A DNA stretch of 6,628 nt from assembly GCA_018674605.1 (NCBI GenBank), contig JABGZU010000077.1:1-6628 (forward strand). The letters are read 5' to 3'. This stretch comes from Candidatus Nitrosopumilus sp. Its GTDB lineage: Archaea > Thermoproteota > Nitrososphaeria > Nitrososphaerales > Nitrosopumilaceae. The notes beneath the pieces were generated by a model, which was not told the origin of the DNA, did no database searches, and was given only the letters and a program-made list of their open reading frames with translations. Positions 1-4,731 of the stretch are shown here, piece after piece. The position numbers and the translations under genes are program-made. Position 1 is the first letter of the stretch, and the number at the start of each line of letters is the position of its first letter.

Positions 1-9
1 CATTACTAT

Positions 10-96
10 GCGGGGGTCGCCTAGCCCGGTAGGGCGTGAGATTGCTAATTTCATGTTCGCAAGAACTCGTGGGTTCGAATCCCTCTCCCCGCGCCA
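10..96 (+). tRNA. tRNA-Ser (anticodon GCU), with encoded CCA
   Basis: A complete cloverleaf decoding AGC/AGU serine codons. The acceptor arms GCGGGGG (10-16) and TCCCCGC (86-92) pair, with one G-U at the inner end. The discriminator is G93 and a CCA follows at 94-96. The D arm is 19-35. The anticodon stem is TGAGA/TTTCA around the loop TTGCTAA, with anticodon GCT at 44-46. The long variable arm at 54-68 contains the hairpin GTTC-GCAA-GAAC, the class II feature expected of tRNA-Ser. The T loop is TTCGAAT. The T stem GTGGG/CCCTC carries one U-U mismatch at its second pair. No intron is present. Its promoter lies outside the window. Confidence 0.95.
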
Positions 97-106
97 TTAA
101 AACTTA
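97..106 (+). promoter_or_regulatory. TATA-like box before the zinc-ribbon gene
   Basis: An A/T run (attaaaactt) lies directly after the tRNA CCA and about 30 bases before the ATG at 132. This distance suits an archaeal TATA box giving a very short leader. Co-transcription from the tRNA-Ser promoter is equally possible. Confidence 0.35.
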
Positions 107-118
107 ATAGACCGATTT

Positions 119-124
119 GGAGAG
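119..124 (+). promoter_or_regulatory. Shine-Dalgarno-like GGAGAG
   Basis: GGAGAG ends seven bases before the ATG at 132, a normal ribosome-binding spacing. Most other genes here appear leaderless, so this suggests the message carries a 5' leader, perhaps as the second part of a tRNA-Ser transcript. It supports ATG 132 as the start. Confidence 0.45.
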
Positions 125-131
125 TTTGTTC

Positions 132-293
132 ATGGGACGTAGAAAAAGTCAAAAAATTATTCGTACAGGTCCAAAAAATGCAACTACTGGAATGTGCCCA
201 TTATGTGAAACAATTGGAAAAATATTCCTTTTAGGCTCACCGGGTCAAGAAAGAGCAAAATGTGAAAAATGTCGCCAGGAATTTGAATTATAG
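132..293 (+). CDS. Short Elf1-like zinc-ribbon protein (53 aa)
   Basis: A 53-residue basic protein beginning MGRRKSQK, with a four-cysteine zinc ribbon: C22-P-L-C25 and C44-E-K-C47. The MGRRK start, a basic N-terminal tail, a CPxC knuckle and a second CxxC followed by EF match the plan of Elf1, the eukaryotic/archaeal elongation factor that rides on RNA polymerase near the DNA entry tunnel. Known Elf1 proteins are about 80-90 residues and continue past the second knuckle with an acidic, aromatic segment. This one stops six residues after C47. Reading through the TAG gives nothing Elf1-like, so it looks naturally short rather than broken. It starts 35 bases after the tRNA-Ser CCA and has an SD-like GGAGAG. 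Other small zinc ribbons, for example ribosome-associated ones, remain possible. The gene call is firm; the Elf1 assignment is moderate. Confidence 0.75.
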   Translation: MGRRKSQKIIRTGPKNATTGMCPLCETIGKIFLLGSPGQERAKCEKCRQEFEL

Positions 294-336
294 TTTAAAC
301 ATCACGTTCAGACTAATAACATAAACTACCCATAAC

Positions 337-344
337 TTTTTAAG
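337..344 (+). promoter_or_regulatory. TATA-like box for the 56-aa coiled-coil gene
   Basis: TTTTTAAG is centred about 28 bases before the ATG at 369, the spacing expected for a leaderless archaeal transcript. No Shine-Dalgarno sequence lies before this ATG, which agrees with leaderless translation. Confidence 0.4.
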
Positions 345-368
345 ACAATTTTCTATTTACAAGTAATT

Positions 369-539
369 ATGAGTTCAGAAGCTGAAACCATTTATGAGCG
401 AGTTGCAAAATTGGAAGATGAAATTGCATTACTTCGTAGTGAATTAGATATTGTGAAAAGTGCATTTAGAAATAAAATTGCTCGTCATGAAATATCTTTA
501 ATCAAACAAGGAAAAGATATAGATTCTATAATTGATTAA
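369..539 (+). CDS. Small coiled-coil protein of unknown function (56 aa)
   Basis: I do not recognise a family. The 56-residue protein is highly charged and almost certainly one long helix. Residues about 8-45 show hydrophobic heptad spacing (I, V, L, I, L, L, I, V, F, I) between Glu, Asp, Arg and Lys, typical of a short coiled coil that would dimerise or bind a partner. There is no cysteine, signal peptide or membrane segment. The start is supported by a TATA-like box 28 bases upstream. Its TAA at 537-539 overlaps the stop codon of the convergent SirB1-like gene, so the two genes share four bases (536-539). Charge pattern and codon use match neighbouring genes, which argues for a real gene. 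Co-transcription with the zinc-ribbon gene 75 bases upstream is possible. Confidence 0.65.
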   Translation: MSSEAETIYERVAKLEDEIALLRSELDIVKSAFRNKIARHEISLIKQGKDIDSIID

Positions 540-1354
540 TTTTTTGTCTTAATACTTCTAATCAATTCTAAAATAAAATCTACATCTTCTGCATTTGGAT
601 TTATTTCTAAATATTTATTCAAGTATTCTAATGCTTTTTCAGAATTTAACAATCTTTGTTCCAAAATCCCTTTATCTCTAATGTCTTCTGGTGAATTTGA
701 TTCAATTGCTAATGCCATGTTTACACAACGTAATGCTTTTTCGTACACAAATGATTGTATGTATGAATTTTTTAAATTACGAACCAATCTTATGAGAATC
801 TGTTCAGATTGGACTTCATCTAAAAATTCTGGTTTAAATTCTAATTCTCCACCAAAATTTGCATCTAAAATTTCTTGAAGATCATCAATATCCAATAGAC
901 GTCCATCATAATATGGATCTAAAATCATTTCTTCATTATATTTTACTAATATGTGACTTGGGAATCCAACAATTTTAAGATCCAGTCCTATGAATTTTGC
1001 AATTTCCACATAAAGAATAGAGATGGTAATTGGAAGACCTGATTTTTTATCTATTACTTCATTAAGAAAATTATTTTTTGGATTATAGTAATCATCATCA
1101 TCCCCACTAAAACCTAAATTTTCAAAGAGATGTTCATTTAACATTGAAATTAAATATGTAGGATTTTTTACATCACTAATTGATTCTTTTAAAGACATCC
1201 CAATTTGATTTATTTTTTTAATATAATTTTCAACTTGTAAATCAGGATATTCAATAAGTTGTGCAAATTTGAGGCATTTTTCAATTAAGTTAAAATTTGG
1301 ATTTCTTACAAACGATACCCATTCTGCCACTAGTGGATCAAATTTTTCACTCAA
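536..1354 (-). CDS. SirB1-like protein: transglutaminase-fold core plus TPR repeats
   Basis: A 272-residue cytoplasmic protein. Residues about 35-150 match the SirB1/Transglut_core2 fold: NPKNNFLNEV (91-100), SGLPITISILY (105-115), GFPSHILVK (130-138) and ILDPYYDGR (144-152). His134 and Asp146 sit where the His and Asp of a transglutaminase triad would be. The catalytic Cys position in the GLPIT segment holds no Cys; the only cysteines, C26 and C210, lie outside the motif. This is usual for the SirB1 branch and argues against classical transglutaminase or protease chemistry. Residues about 186-255 form TPR-like helical pairs that probably bind a protein. The start is TTG at 1352-1354, because the codon before it in frame is a stop. 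It begins six bases after the stop of the 397-aa gene, so the two form an operon; no SD is visible. The biochemical role is unknown. Confidence 0.85.
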   Translation of the reverse strand: MSEKFDPLVAEWVSFVRNPNFNLIEKCLKFAQLIEYPDLQVENYIKKINQIGMSLKESISDVKNPTYLISMLNEHLFENLGFSGDDDDYYNPKNNFLNEVIDKKSGLPITISILYVEIAKFIGLDLKIVGFPSHILVKYNEEMILDPYYDGRLLDIDDLQEILDANFGGELEFKPEFLDEVQSEQILIRLVRNLKNSYIQSFVYEKALRCVNMALAIESNSPEDIRDKGILEQRLLNSEKALEYLNKYLEINPNAEDVDFILELIRSIKTKN

Positions 1355-1360
1355 TTATTA

Positions 1361-2554
1361 CTAACTCAGTTTTTTTAGATATAGTTGAGGATCTTTCAAT
1401 TCTTTTGTATTTGGAGGAATTTCAATCATTTTTTTAAACGTACTTGTACCTAATTTTTCATATACTGTTTTAGTGAAATCTTTACCCATACTTTTTCGTA
1501 CTTGGTATGCTGAAAAGTCAGTCCCCATAAAGGTAGTAAGATAATTTTGAAAATCATGATCATCTTTTAAGATATTTTCAATAGCAAAAGCTGCCATCCC
1601 TTCCATTGCAGTAAATGCAGCATGATGTTGTTGTATTGGAACTAACCATTTTTTGTAAATATCTAAAAGTTGTGGAATTGCTTCTTCAATTTTTGGATCC
1701 ATTTCTACATGAGTAAATGTCATGACATCTGGACCTATCTGTTCAATTAGAAAATGATCTGGATTCAAAAAGAAAAATAGATTTGCTTTTTTTGCAAATG
1801 GAAAATCATCAGGTACTGCTTGTAATTGACAATATTCTGAAAGACTGTTAACTGTTTTAGTATCTAATGATAAAATGATACTTGCTAATTCTTCATTTAT
1901 TTTGTTTACTTCAATTGCTGCATTTTTATTTATTTTTTGTAAATTTTCTTGTGCTGCATGAATCAATTCTTCAAGAACAGTCATTTTTACAGCTCCTATG
2001 TATCCTGAATTTACATTATCAAATTTTAATTCATATGGTTCACCTTGTTTATGAAGAATTATTTCAGGGTATCGTGATAGAATAAATTTATTTAAATAAA
2101 TTACTGAATCTAAATAATCCCCATATGTTGTCGTAATTTTAGAAATATATTGAATTGCATATGTTGAATATACTAGATATTTTGCAGTATCTTCTTGCAT
2201 CAATTCTGCAATTTTTGTCTTATCTTCTTTTGCAACTGCGTTAAACAATTCAGTTACAAATTCTTTTGATTCTTTATCTGCAAATACTTTTTTTCCTTTC
2301 AATCTTTTTAATTCAGTTAATTCTGGAAATTCTAATTTAATATCTTCAGGAATTTTTACTCCTAAAAATTCCTCAACTTTATTTTTGTAATCAGAAAGAA
2401 CACTTGTTGCAATATCTTCCAAGTTTTTGAATTCTACTTTTCTGTTAATATCGTCTTTAGCTCTACTTGCTAACTTGATAATTTCTTTCTCTTCATCAAT
2501 TTCTACAGATAATTGTCCAAATAACGCCTCAGTAAATTCTTGAAATTCTCCCAA
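1361..2554 (-). CDS. Uncharacterised 397-aa protein with a degenerate zincin-like EELIH segment
   Basis: I cannot assign a family. The protein is soluble, mostly helical and acidic, with no signal peptide or membrane segment. Residues 1-60 look like a charged helical region. The central part contains TVLEELIHAAQ (192-202), which has the shape of a zincin HELxH helix but with Glu195 in place of the first His. A second helix carries HHAAFTAMEGMAAF (310-323), with H310, H311 and E318 as possible further ligands. Whether a metal is bound is inference. The start is TTG at 2552-2554: an in-frame stop lies three codons upstream and no other start is close. A TATA-like box lies 28 bases before it, so the mRNA is probably leaderless. 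It is the first gene of an operon with the SirB1-like gene, suggesting a linked function. Codon use matches its neighbours. Confidence 0.8.
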   Translation of the reverse strand: MGEFQEFTEALFGQLSVEIDEEKEIIKLASRAKDDINRKVEFKNLEDIATSVLSDYKNKVEEFLGVKIPEDIKLEFPELTELKRLKGKKVFADKESKEFVTELFNAVAKEDKTKIAELMQEDTAKYLVYSTYAIQYISKITTTYGDYLDSVIYLNKFILSRYPEIILHKQGEPYELKFDNVNSGYIGAVKMTVLEELIHAAQENLQKINKNAAIEVNKINEELASIILSLDTKTVNSLSEYCQLQAVPDDFPFAKKANLFFFLNPDHFLIEQIGPDVMTFTHVEMDPKIEEAIPQLLDIYKKWLVPIQQHHAAFTAMEGMAAFAIENILKDDHDFQNYLTTFMGTDFSAYQVRKSMGKDFTKTVYEKLGTSTFKKMIEIPPNTKELKDPQLYLKKLS

Positions 2555-2578
2555 ATTGTTTCAAATTTAGAAATACTA

Positions 2579-2585
2579 CATTTAA
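2579..2585 (-). promoter_or_regulatory. TATA-like box for the 397-aa gene operon
   Basis: On the minus strand this reads TTAAATG and is centred 28 bases upstream of the TTG start at 2554, the spacing expected for a leaderless archaeal transcript covering the 397-aa gene and the SirB1-like gene. Confidence 0.4.
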
Positions 2586-2617
2586 CATTAACTTGATCTA
2601 TTTTTAACTCAAATTTC

Positions 2618-2637
2618 TTATTATTGAAAAATAATAA
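2618..2637. repeat. Perfect 8-bp inverted repeat with GAAA centre
   Basis: TTATTATT (2618-2625) and AATAATAA (2630-2637) are exact reverse complements separated by GAAA. The element sits between two divergent genes, just upstream of the TATA-like box at 2643-2650 and about 30 bases upstream of the one facing left. This is where an archaeal regulator would bind. The sequence is entirely A/T apart from the central G, so chance cannot be excluded. Confidence 0.4.
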
Positions 2638-2642
2638 CAATG

Positions 2643-2650
2643 AAATATAG
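2643..2650 (+). promoter_or_regulatory. TATA-like box for the 100-aa membrane protein gene
   Basis: AAATATAG is centred about 24 bases before the ATG at 2670, which fits a leaderless transcript. No SD sequence precedes the ATG. Confidence 0.45.
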
Positions 2651-2669
2651 AAATTATACTTGAAATGAT

Positions 2670-2972
2670 ATGGTAGCTGTTATCATAATACCCATTCTAA
2701 TTGTTGTTTTAGTTGCCGTTTCTTCCTATCTTGTTTACAAATTACTACTTCAGGATTTATTGGCTAAACGCTCTATTTCTCAAACACTTGAAAAATATAA
2801 TATTAAAAAAACACCTTTTCAAATAATTAAAGAATATTATGACAATAAAGGAGAATCATTATCTCATCAAGAAATTCAAAAACTTGAAAAAAATTATAGA
2901 CAAAATGAACCTGAACAATTTCTTACAATGTATGACGCAATAAGAGATGATTCTAAAAACAAAGAAAAATAA
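2670..2972 (+). CDS. Small single-pass membrane protein of unknown function (100 aa)
   Basis: The N-terminal 3-28 residues are almost purely hydrophobic (V, I, L, A), ending in YKLLLQDLLAKR. This makes one transmembrane helix, with the positive residues after it placing the C-terminal part in the cytoplasm. Residues 30-100 are a charged, helical, soluble region without cysteines or recognised motif; the KTPFQIIKEYYDNKGESLSHQEIQ stretch (47-70) looks like helix-turn-helix-forming helices but no fold can be named. ATG 2670 is chosen because a TATA-like box lies 24 bases upstream; the ATG at 2665 is out of frame. The gene converges on the SPFH gene with a 17-base A/T gap. A functional link with SPFH, also membrane-bound, is only a guess from position. 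I find no known family. Confidence 0.75.
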   Translation: MVAVIIIPILIVVLVAVSSYLVYKLLLQDLLAKRSISQTLEKYNIKKTPFQIIKEYYDNKGESLSHQEIQKLEKNYRQNEPEQFLTMYDAIRDDSKNKEK

Positions 2973-2989
2973 TTATTTTATTTAATTAC
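2973..2989. terminator. T/A-rich convergent intergenic gap, possible bidirectional terminator
   Basis: Only 17 bases separate the two convergent stop codons. The gap, TTATTTTATTTAATTAC, gives T-rich RNA for the plus-strand gene. Archaeal termination often occurs at T tracts, so it could end plus-strand transcription. The minus-strand reading is less T-rich, so its terminator may lie further downstream. Confidence 0.3.
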
Positions 2990-3856
2990 TTATGGTTGAG
3001 TTGGAATTGAAATAAATGGTGTTCCACCCTCTCCTACAACAAGTGGAAGTCTACCATCCCAGGCTTGTGTCTTTAACCATTCTAGATAAAATGGGTTTGA
3101 GGATAATGCATTATTGATAATTGAGATTGCTTCGGCTTCACCTTGTGCTTCTGCAATATTTGCAGCAGCAGTACCCACGGCTTGAGCTTCTAGTTGTCTT
3201 GCCTCTACTTCGATTCTAATTAGATCATTTTCTGCTTTTTGGGCTTTTTGTTCTGCTTCTACTTTAGATTCAATGGCATTAGTAAATAATTGTGAAAATT
3301 CAAAATCAGTAATTGAAATTACGTCCGTCTCAATATAAAATTCATGTAATCTATCTCTAATTGCATTTTCAATATCGGATTTAACTAGAGGTCTTTTTGT
3401 GATTAATTCTTCAGCATTATAATTTGCAGTTACTTGTTTTACTGTCTCCTCTATTGCAGGTTGAATAACTCTATTTTCATAATCTAGACCAATTTCTTGG
3501 TATAGTCTGTTAACTTGTGATGGATTTGGATGATAGTTTACAGTAATCGTTGTTTGTACTGTTTGAAGATCTTTTGAAGCACTTCTAGTGTCTTTATCAT
3601 ACTTTAATGTACGAACTTCAATATTGACAACTTCATCTTGAAATGGGATAACAAAATGTATACCTTCATCAAGTGCAGATTGTGTAATATCTACTGCACT
3701 CCAATGTGTTAGTACACCTCTATTACCAGATTCTACTATTTTTACAGATGAAGAAGCTACTACCCCTATTATGATAAGAACGATAATGGCTCCAAGAACT
3801 AGTTTAATTGCACTTGGATTTACATTTACTCCAGGTGATTGATACTTTGACAACAA
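2990..3856 (-). CDS. Prohibitin-like SPFH/band 7 membrane protein
   Basis: A 288-residue protein with the prohibitin plan. A short N-terminal tail is followed by a transmembrane helix (about 17-35, rich in I, V, L, G). The SPFH/PHB domain covers about 36-190 and includes VESGNRGVLTHW (41-52), GIHFVIPF (65-72), VRTLKYD (81-87) and DVISITDFEFS (178-188). A coiled coil at about 195-245 is rich in Ala, Glu and Gln, and the C-terminal segment WLKTQAWDGRLPLV (260-273) resembles the WDGKLP tail of prohibitins. Such proteins form large ring or cage oligomers on membranes and guide membrane proteases or organise lipids; no protease gene is adjacent here. The start is TTG at 3854-3856; a second TTG follows directly, and an in-frame stop lies two codons upstream. 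The ATG at 3858-3860 is out of frame. A TATA-like box lies 24 bases upstream. Length is normal for the family. Confidence 0.93.
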   Translation of the reverse strand: MLSKYQSPGVNVNPSAIKLVLGAIIVLIIIGVVASSSVKIVESGNRGVLTHWSAVDITQSALDEGIHFVIPFQDEVVNIEVRTLKYDKDTRSASKDLQTVQTTITVNYHPNPSQVNRLYQEIGLDYENRVIQPAIEETVKQVTANYNAEELITKRPLVKSDIENAIRDRLHEFYIETDVISITDFEFSQLFTNAIESKVEAEQKAQKAENDLIRIEVEARQLEAQAVGTAAANIAEAQGEAEAISIINNALSSNPFYLEWLKTQAWDGRLPLVVGEGGTPFISIPTQP

Positions 3857-3876
3857 ACATTATACATATCGCCCAC

Positions 3877-3883
3877 TATTATA
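3877..3883 (-). promoter_or_regulatory. TATA-like box for the SPFH gene
   Basis: The minus strand reads TATAATA, centred about 24 bases before the TTG start at 3856. This supports leaderless initiation at that TTG rather than a start further inside the gene. Confidence 0.45.
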
Positions 3884-3927
3884 CCCACCACAAATAATTC
3901 AAAAATATTAAAACTCAACTCAACAGA

Positions 3928-3932
3928 TTTAT
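3928..3932 (+). promoter_or_regulatory. TATA-like box for the membrane-anchored wHTH gene
   Basis: TTTAT is centred about 26 bases before the ATG at 3956. It is a weak match; another A/T run (AATATTAAAA, 3904-3913) lies further upstream. No SD precedes the ATG. Confidence 0.35.
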
Positions 3933-3955
3933 CCTATCTACACATACAAGATACA

Positions 3956-4405
3956 ATGGAAGCTGATTTTTCATGGATTTATTTAATAATTTTCTTAATG
4001 GTTCCACTAGCTCGAATTATTCCACGTATTTTGAAGAGAAAAAAATTACAGAATATTACTCCTCAAAATATACAGGATAATCAATTTGGAACAGATTTTA
4101 ATCGATATCAGGATCAATCAGATAAACAATTTGAATCAAATCCAACTGAATTTCATCAAGAACCTTCAAAGACATCTTCTAAACCTCAAACTAAAAACAT
4201 GCTTGTTTTAGGTGAATTACATAGAGGCGTAAATTCATTTGAAAATATTCAAAAAAATACAGGGTTAACCAATACAGAACTTGATTCTATTTTAGAAGAC
4301 TTGGAAAAAAATGGTTTAATGAAAACCCAACAAAAACAAGGAATGTTTGGAATGAAAACTGAATTGATTCCAACAGATAAGGGATTCAAAGAATATTATT
4401 CTTAA
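3956..4405 (+). CDS. Membrane-anchored winged-helix protein (149 aa)
   Basis: Three parts are visible. Residues 6-26 form one hydrophobic helix (WIYLIIFLMVPLARIIPRIL), followed by the basic cluster LKRKK (26-30), which should leave the rest in the cytoplasm. Residues 31-80 are a polar linker rich in Q, N, S and D, without hydrophobic clusters and probably disordered. Residues about 81-149 look like a winged helix: MLVLGELHRGVNSFENIQK (82-100), then TGLTNTELDSILEDLEKNG (102-120) as turn and recognition helix, then a wing GMFGMKTELIPTDKG (129-143). The DIxxxTGLxxxELxxxLxxLExxGL pattern resembles MarR/ArsR-like and HxlR-like wHTH domains. It might bind DNA at the membrane or be a protein-protein wHTH. 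No sensory domain is seen outside the membrane. No named family is recognised. Confidence 0.8.
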   Translation: MEADFSWIYLIIFLMVPLARIIPRILKRKKLQNITPQNIQDNQFGTDFNRYQDQSDKQFESNPTEFHQEPSKTSSKPQTKNMLVLGELHRGVNSFENIQKNTGLTNTELDSILEDLEKNGLMKTQQKQGMFGMKTELIPTDKGFKEYYS

Positions 4406-4455
4406 GATTTAGGCTCTGGGTAATCTACAACGGGTTCTAATTCGCTACAACTATT
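4402..4455 (-). pseudogene. Possible relic of a gene 3' end (17 codons, no start)
   Basis: On the minus strand this reads NSCSELEPVVDYPEPKS followed by TAA. A TGA (4456-4458) interrupts the frame upstream and no start codon is present, so it cannot be expressed alone. The acidic, proline-containing tail looks protein-like. Its stop overlaps the stop of the convergent wHTH gene, the same arrangement as at 536-539. It may be the last remnant of a gene displaced next to the tRNA, or chance. Confidence 0.2.
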
Positions 4456-4460
4456 TCAAA

Positions 4461-4471
4461 ATTCTAAGAAT
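4461..4471. repeat. 11-bp palindrome just past the tRNA-Met 3' end
   Basis: ATTCT-A-AGAAT is a perfect five-base dyad around one base, nine bases past the mature 3' end of tRNA-Met. In the minus-strand transcript it could form a tiny hairpin followed by TTT, so it might help termination or 3' processing. It is short and A/T-rich. Confidence 0.25.
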
Positions 4472-4479
4472 AATCTGTG

Positions 4480-4594
4480 TGCCGGGGGCGAGTTTCGAAC
4501 TCGCGACCTCCAGATTATGAGTATTGCCTTAGTTGGAGAACCGTTAGAGTTTACCAATTGAACTGGCACTCTAACCAGGCTGAGCTACCCCGGC
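4480..4594 (-). tRNA. Elongator tRNA-Met (anticodon CAU) with a 40-nt intron
   Basis: Read on the minus strand, acceptor GCCGGGG (4594-4588) pairs with CCCCGGC, with discriminator A at 4480; CCA is not encoded (CAC follows). The D arm is GCTC/GAGT, the T arm GCGAG-TTCGAAA-CTCGC and the variable loop AGGTC. Removing 4523-4562 gives a 75-nt tRNA with anticodon stem CCAGA/TCTGG and loop CTCATAA, anticodon CAT at 4517-4519. The overall sequence is that of archaeal elongator tRNA-Met rather than initiator or the CAU-type tRNA-Ile. The intron lies between positions 30 and 31, inside the 5' strand of the anticodon stem rather than at the usual 37/38. A TATA-like A/T run lies about 29 bases upstream. 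Confidence 0.95.
4523..4562 (-). other. Non-canonical tRNA intron (position 30/31) with BHB motif
   Basis: The 40-nt intron has a complete bulge-helix-bulge signal. The exon bases UGCC (before the 5' bulge AG|U) pair with GGCA near the intron 3' end (before the 3' bulge AU|A), forming the four-pair central helix. The outer helix is GAG of exon 1 with CUC of exon 2. The inner side has UUGG/CCAA with partial pairing next to the bulges. Cutting each bulge after its second base restores an intact anticodon stem. This requires the archaeal splicing endonuclease form that accepts non-canonical sites. Confidence 0.9.
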
Positions 4595-4619
4595 ATGATA
4601 TATGGCTCAAAATATGGGA

Positions 4620-4627
4620 AATTAAAT
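4620..4627 (-). promoter_or_regulatory. TATA-like box for tRNA-Met
   Basis: The minus strand reads ATTTAATT, centred about 29 bases upstream of the tRNA 5' end at 4594, a normal distance for an archaeal tRNA promoter with a very short leader. Confidence 0.35.
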
Positions 4628-4638
4628 GATTCTACCTG

Positions 4639-4661
4639 AAAGAAAAAGCACTATTTTCTTT
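4639..4661. repeat. Perfect 8-bp inverted repeat, 7-base centre
   Basis: AAAGAAAA (4639-4646) and TTTTCTTT (4654-4661) are exact reverse complements around AGCACTA. It lies between the divergent tRNA-Met and dehydrogenase promoters, upstream of both TATA-like boxes, so it could be a regulator site. A/T richness weakens the case. Confidence 0.35.
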
Positions 4662-4662
4662 G

Positions 4663-4673
4663 ATTAGTCTAAT
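4663..4673. promoter_or_regulatory. 11-bp palindrome upstream of the dehydrogenase promoter
   Basis: ATTAG-T-CTAAT is a perfect dyad around one base, centred about 35 bases upstream of the TATA-like box at 4700-4707. This place suits an activator of the Lrp/AsnC type, but no regulator is identified. It lies directly beside the larger inverted repeat at 4639-4661. Confidence 0.3.
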
Positions 4674-4699
4674 TATTTCCAAATTTCTAGTAGATTGAA

Positions 4700-4707
4700 T
4701 TAAATAA
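4700..4707 (+). promoter_or_regulatory. TATA-like box for the dehydrogenase gene
   Basis: TTAAATAA is centred about 28 bases before the TTG at 4732. The spacing supports leaderless initiation at this TTG rather than the internal ATG at 4753. Confidence 0.45.
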
Positions 4708-4731
4708 TAAACACCTCAAAAATTTGCAGAT

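Noticed and set aside
54..68. Extra hairpin in the first tRNA read as an intron
   Set aside because: It is the long variable arm expected of tRNA-Ser; the anticodon loop is intact without any removal.
681..878. 65-codon plus-strand open frame
   Set aside because: It lies wholly inside the SirB1-like gene on the opposite strand, has no promoter or SD, and its translation has no family features.
1882..2085. 67-codon plus-strand open frame rich in Leu
   Set aside because: It is antisense to the 397-aa gene; the Leu/Phe-rich translation is what an A/T-rich antisense strand gives, not a true membrane protein.
3858..3860. Minus-strand ATG just upstream of the SPFH start
   Set aside because: It is out of frame with the SPFH protein and its frame meets a stop after about 15 codons.
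4480..4594. tRNA-Met flank as an integration (att) site of a mobile element
   Set aside because: No integrase gene and no repeat of the tRNA 3' end is visible in the window.
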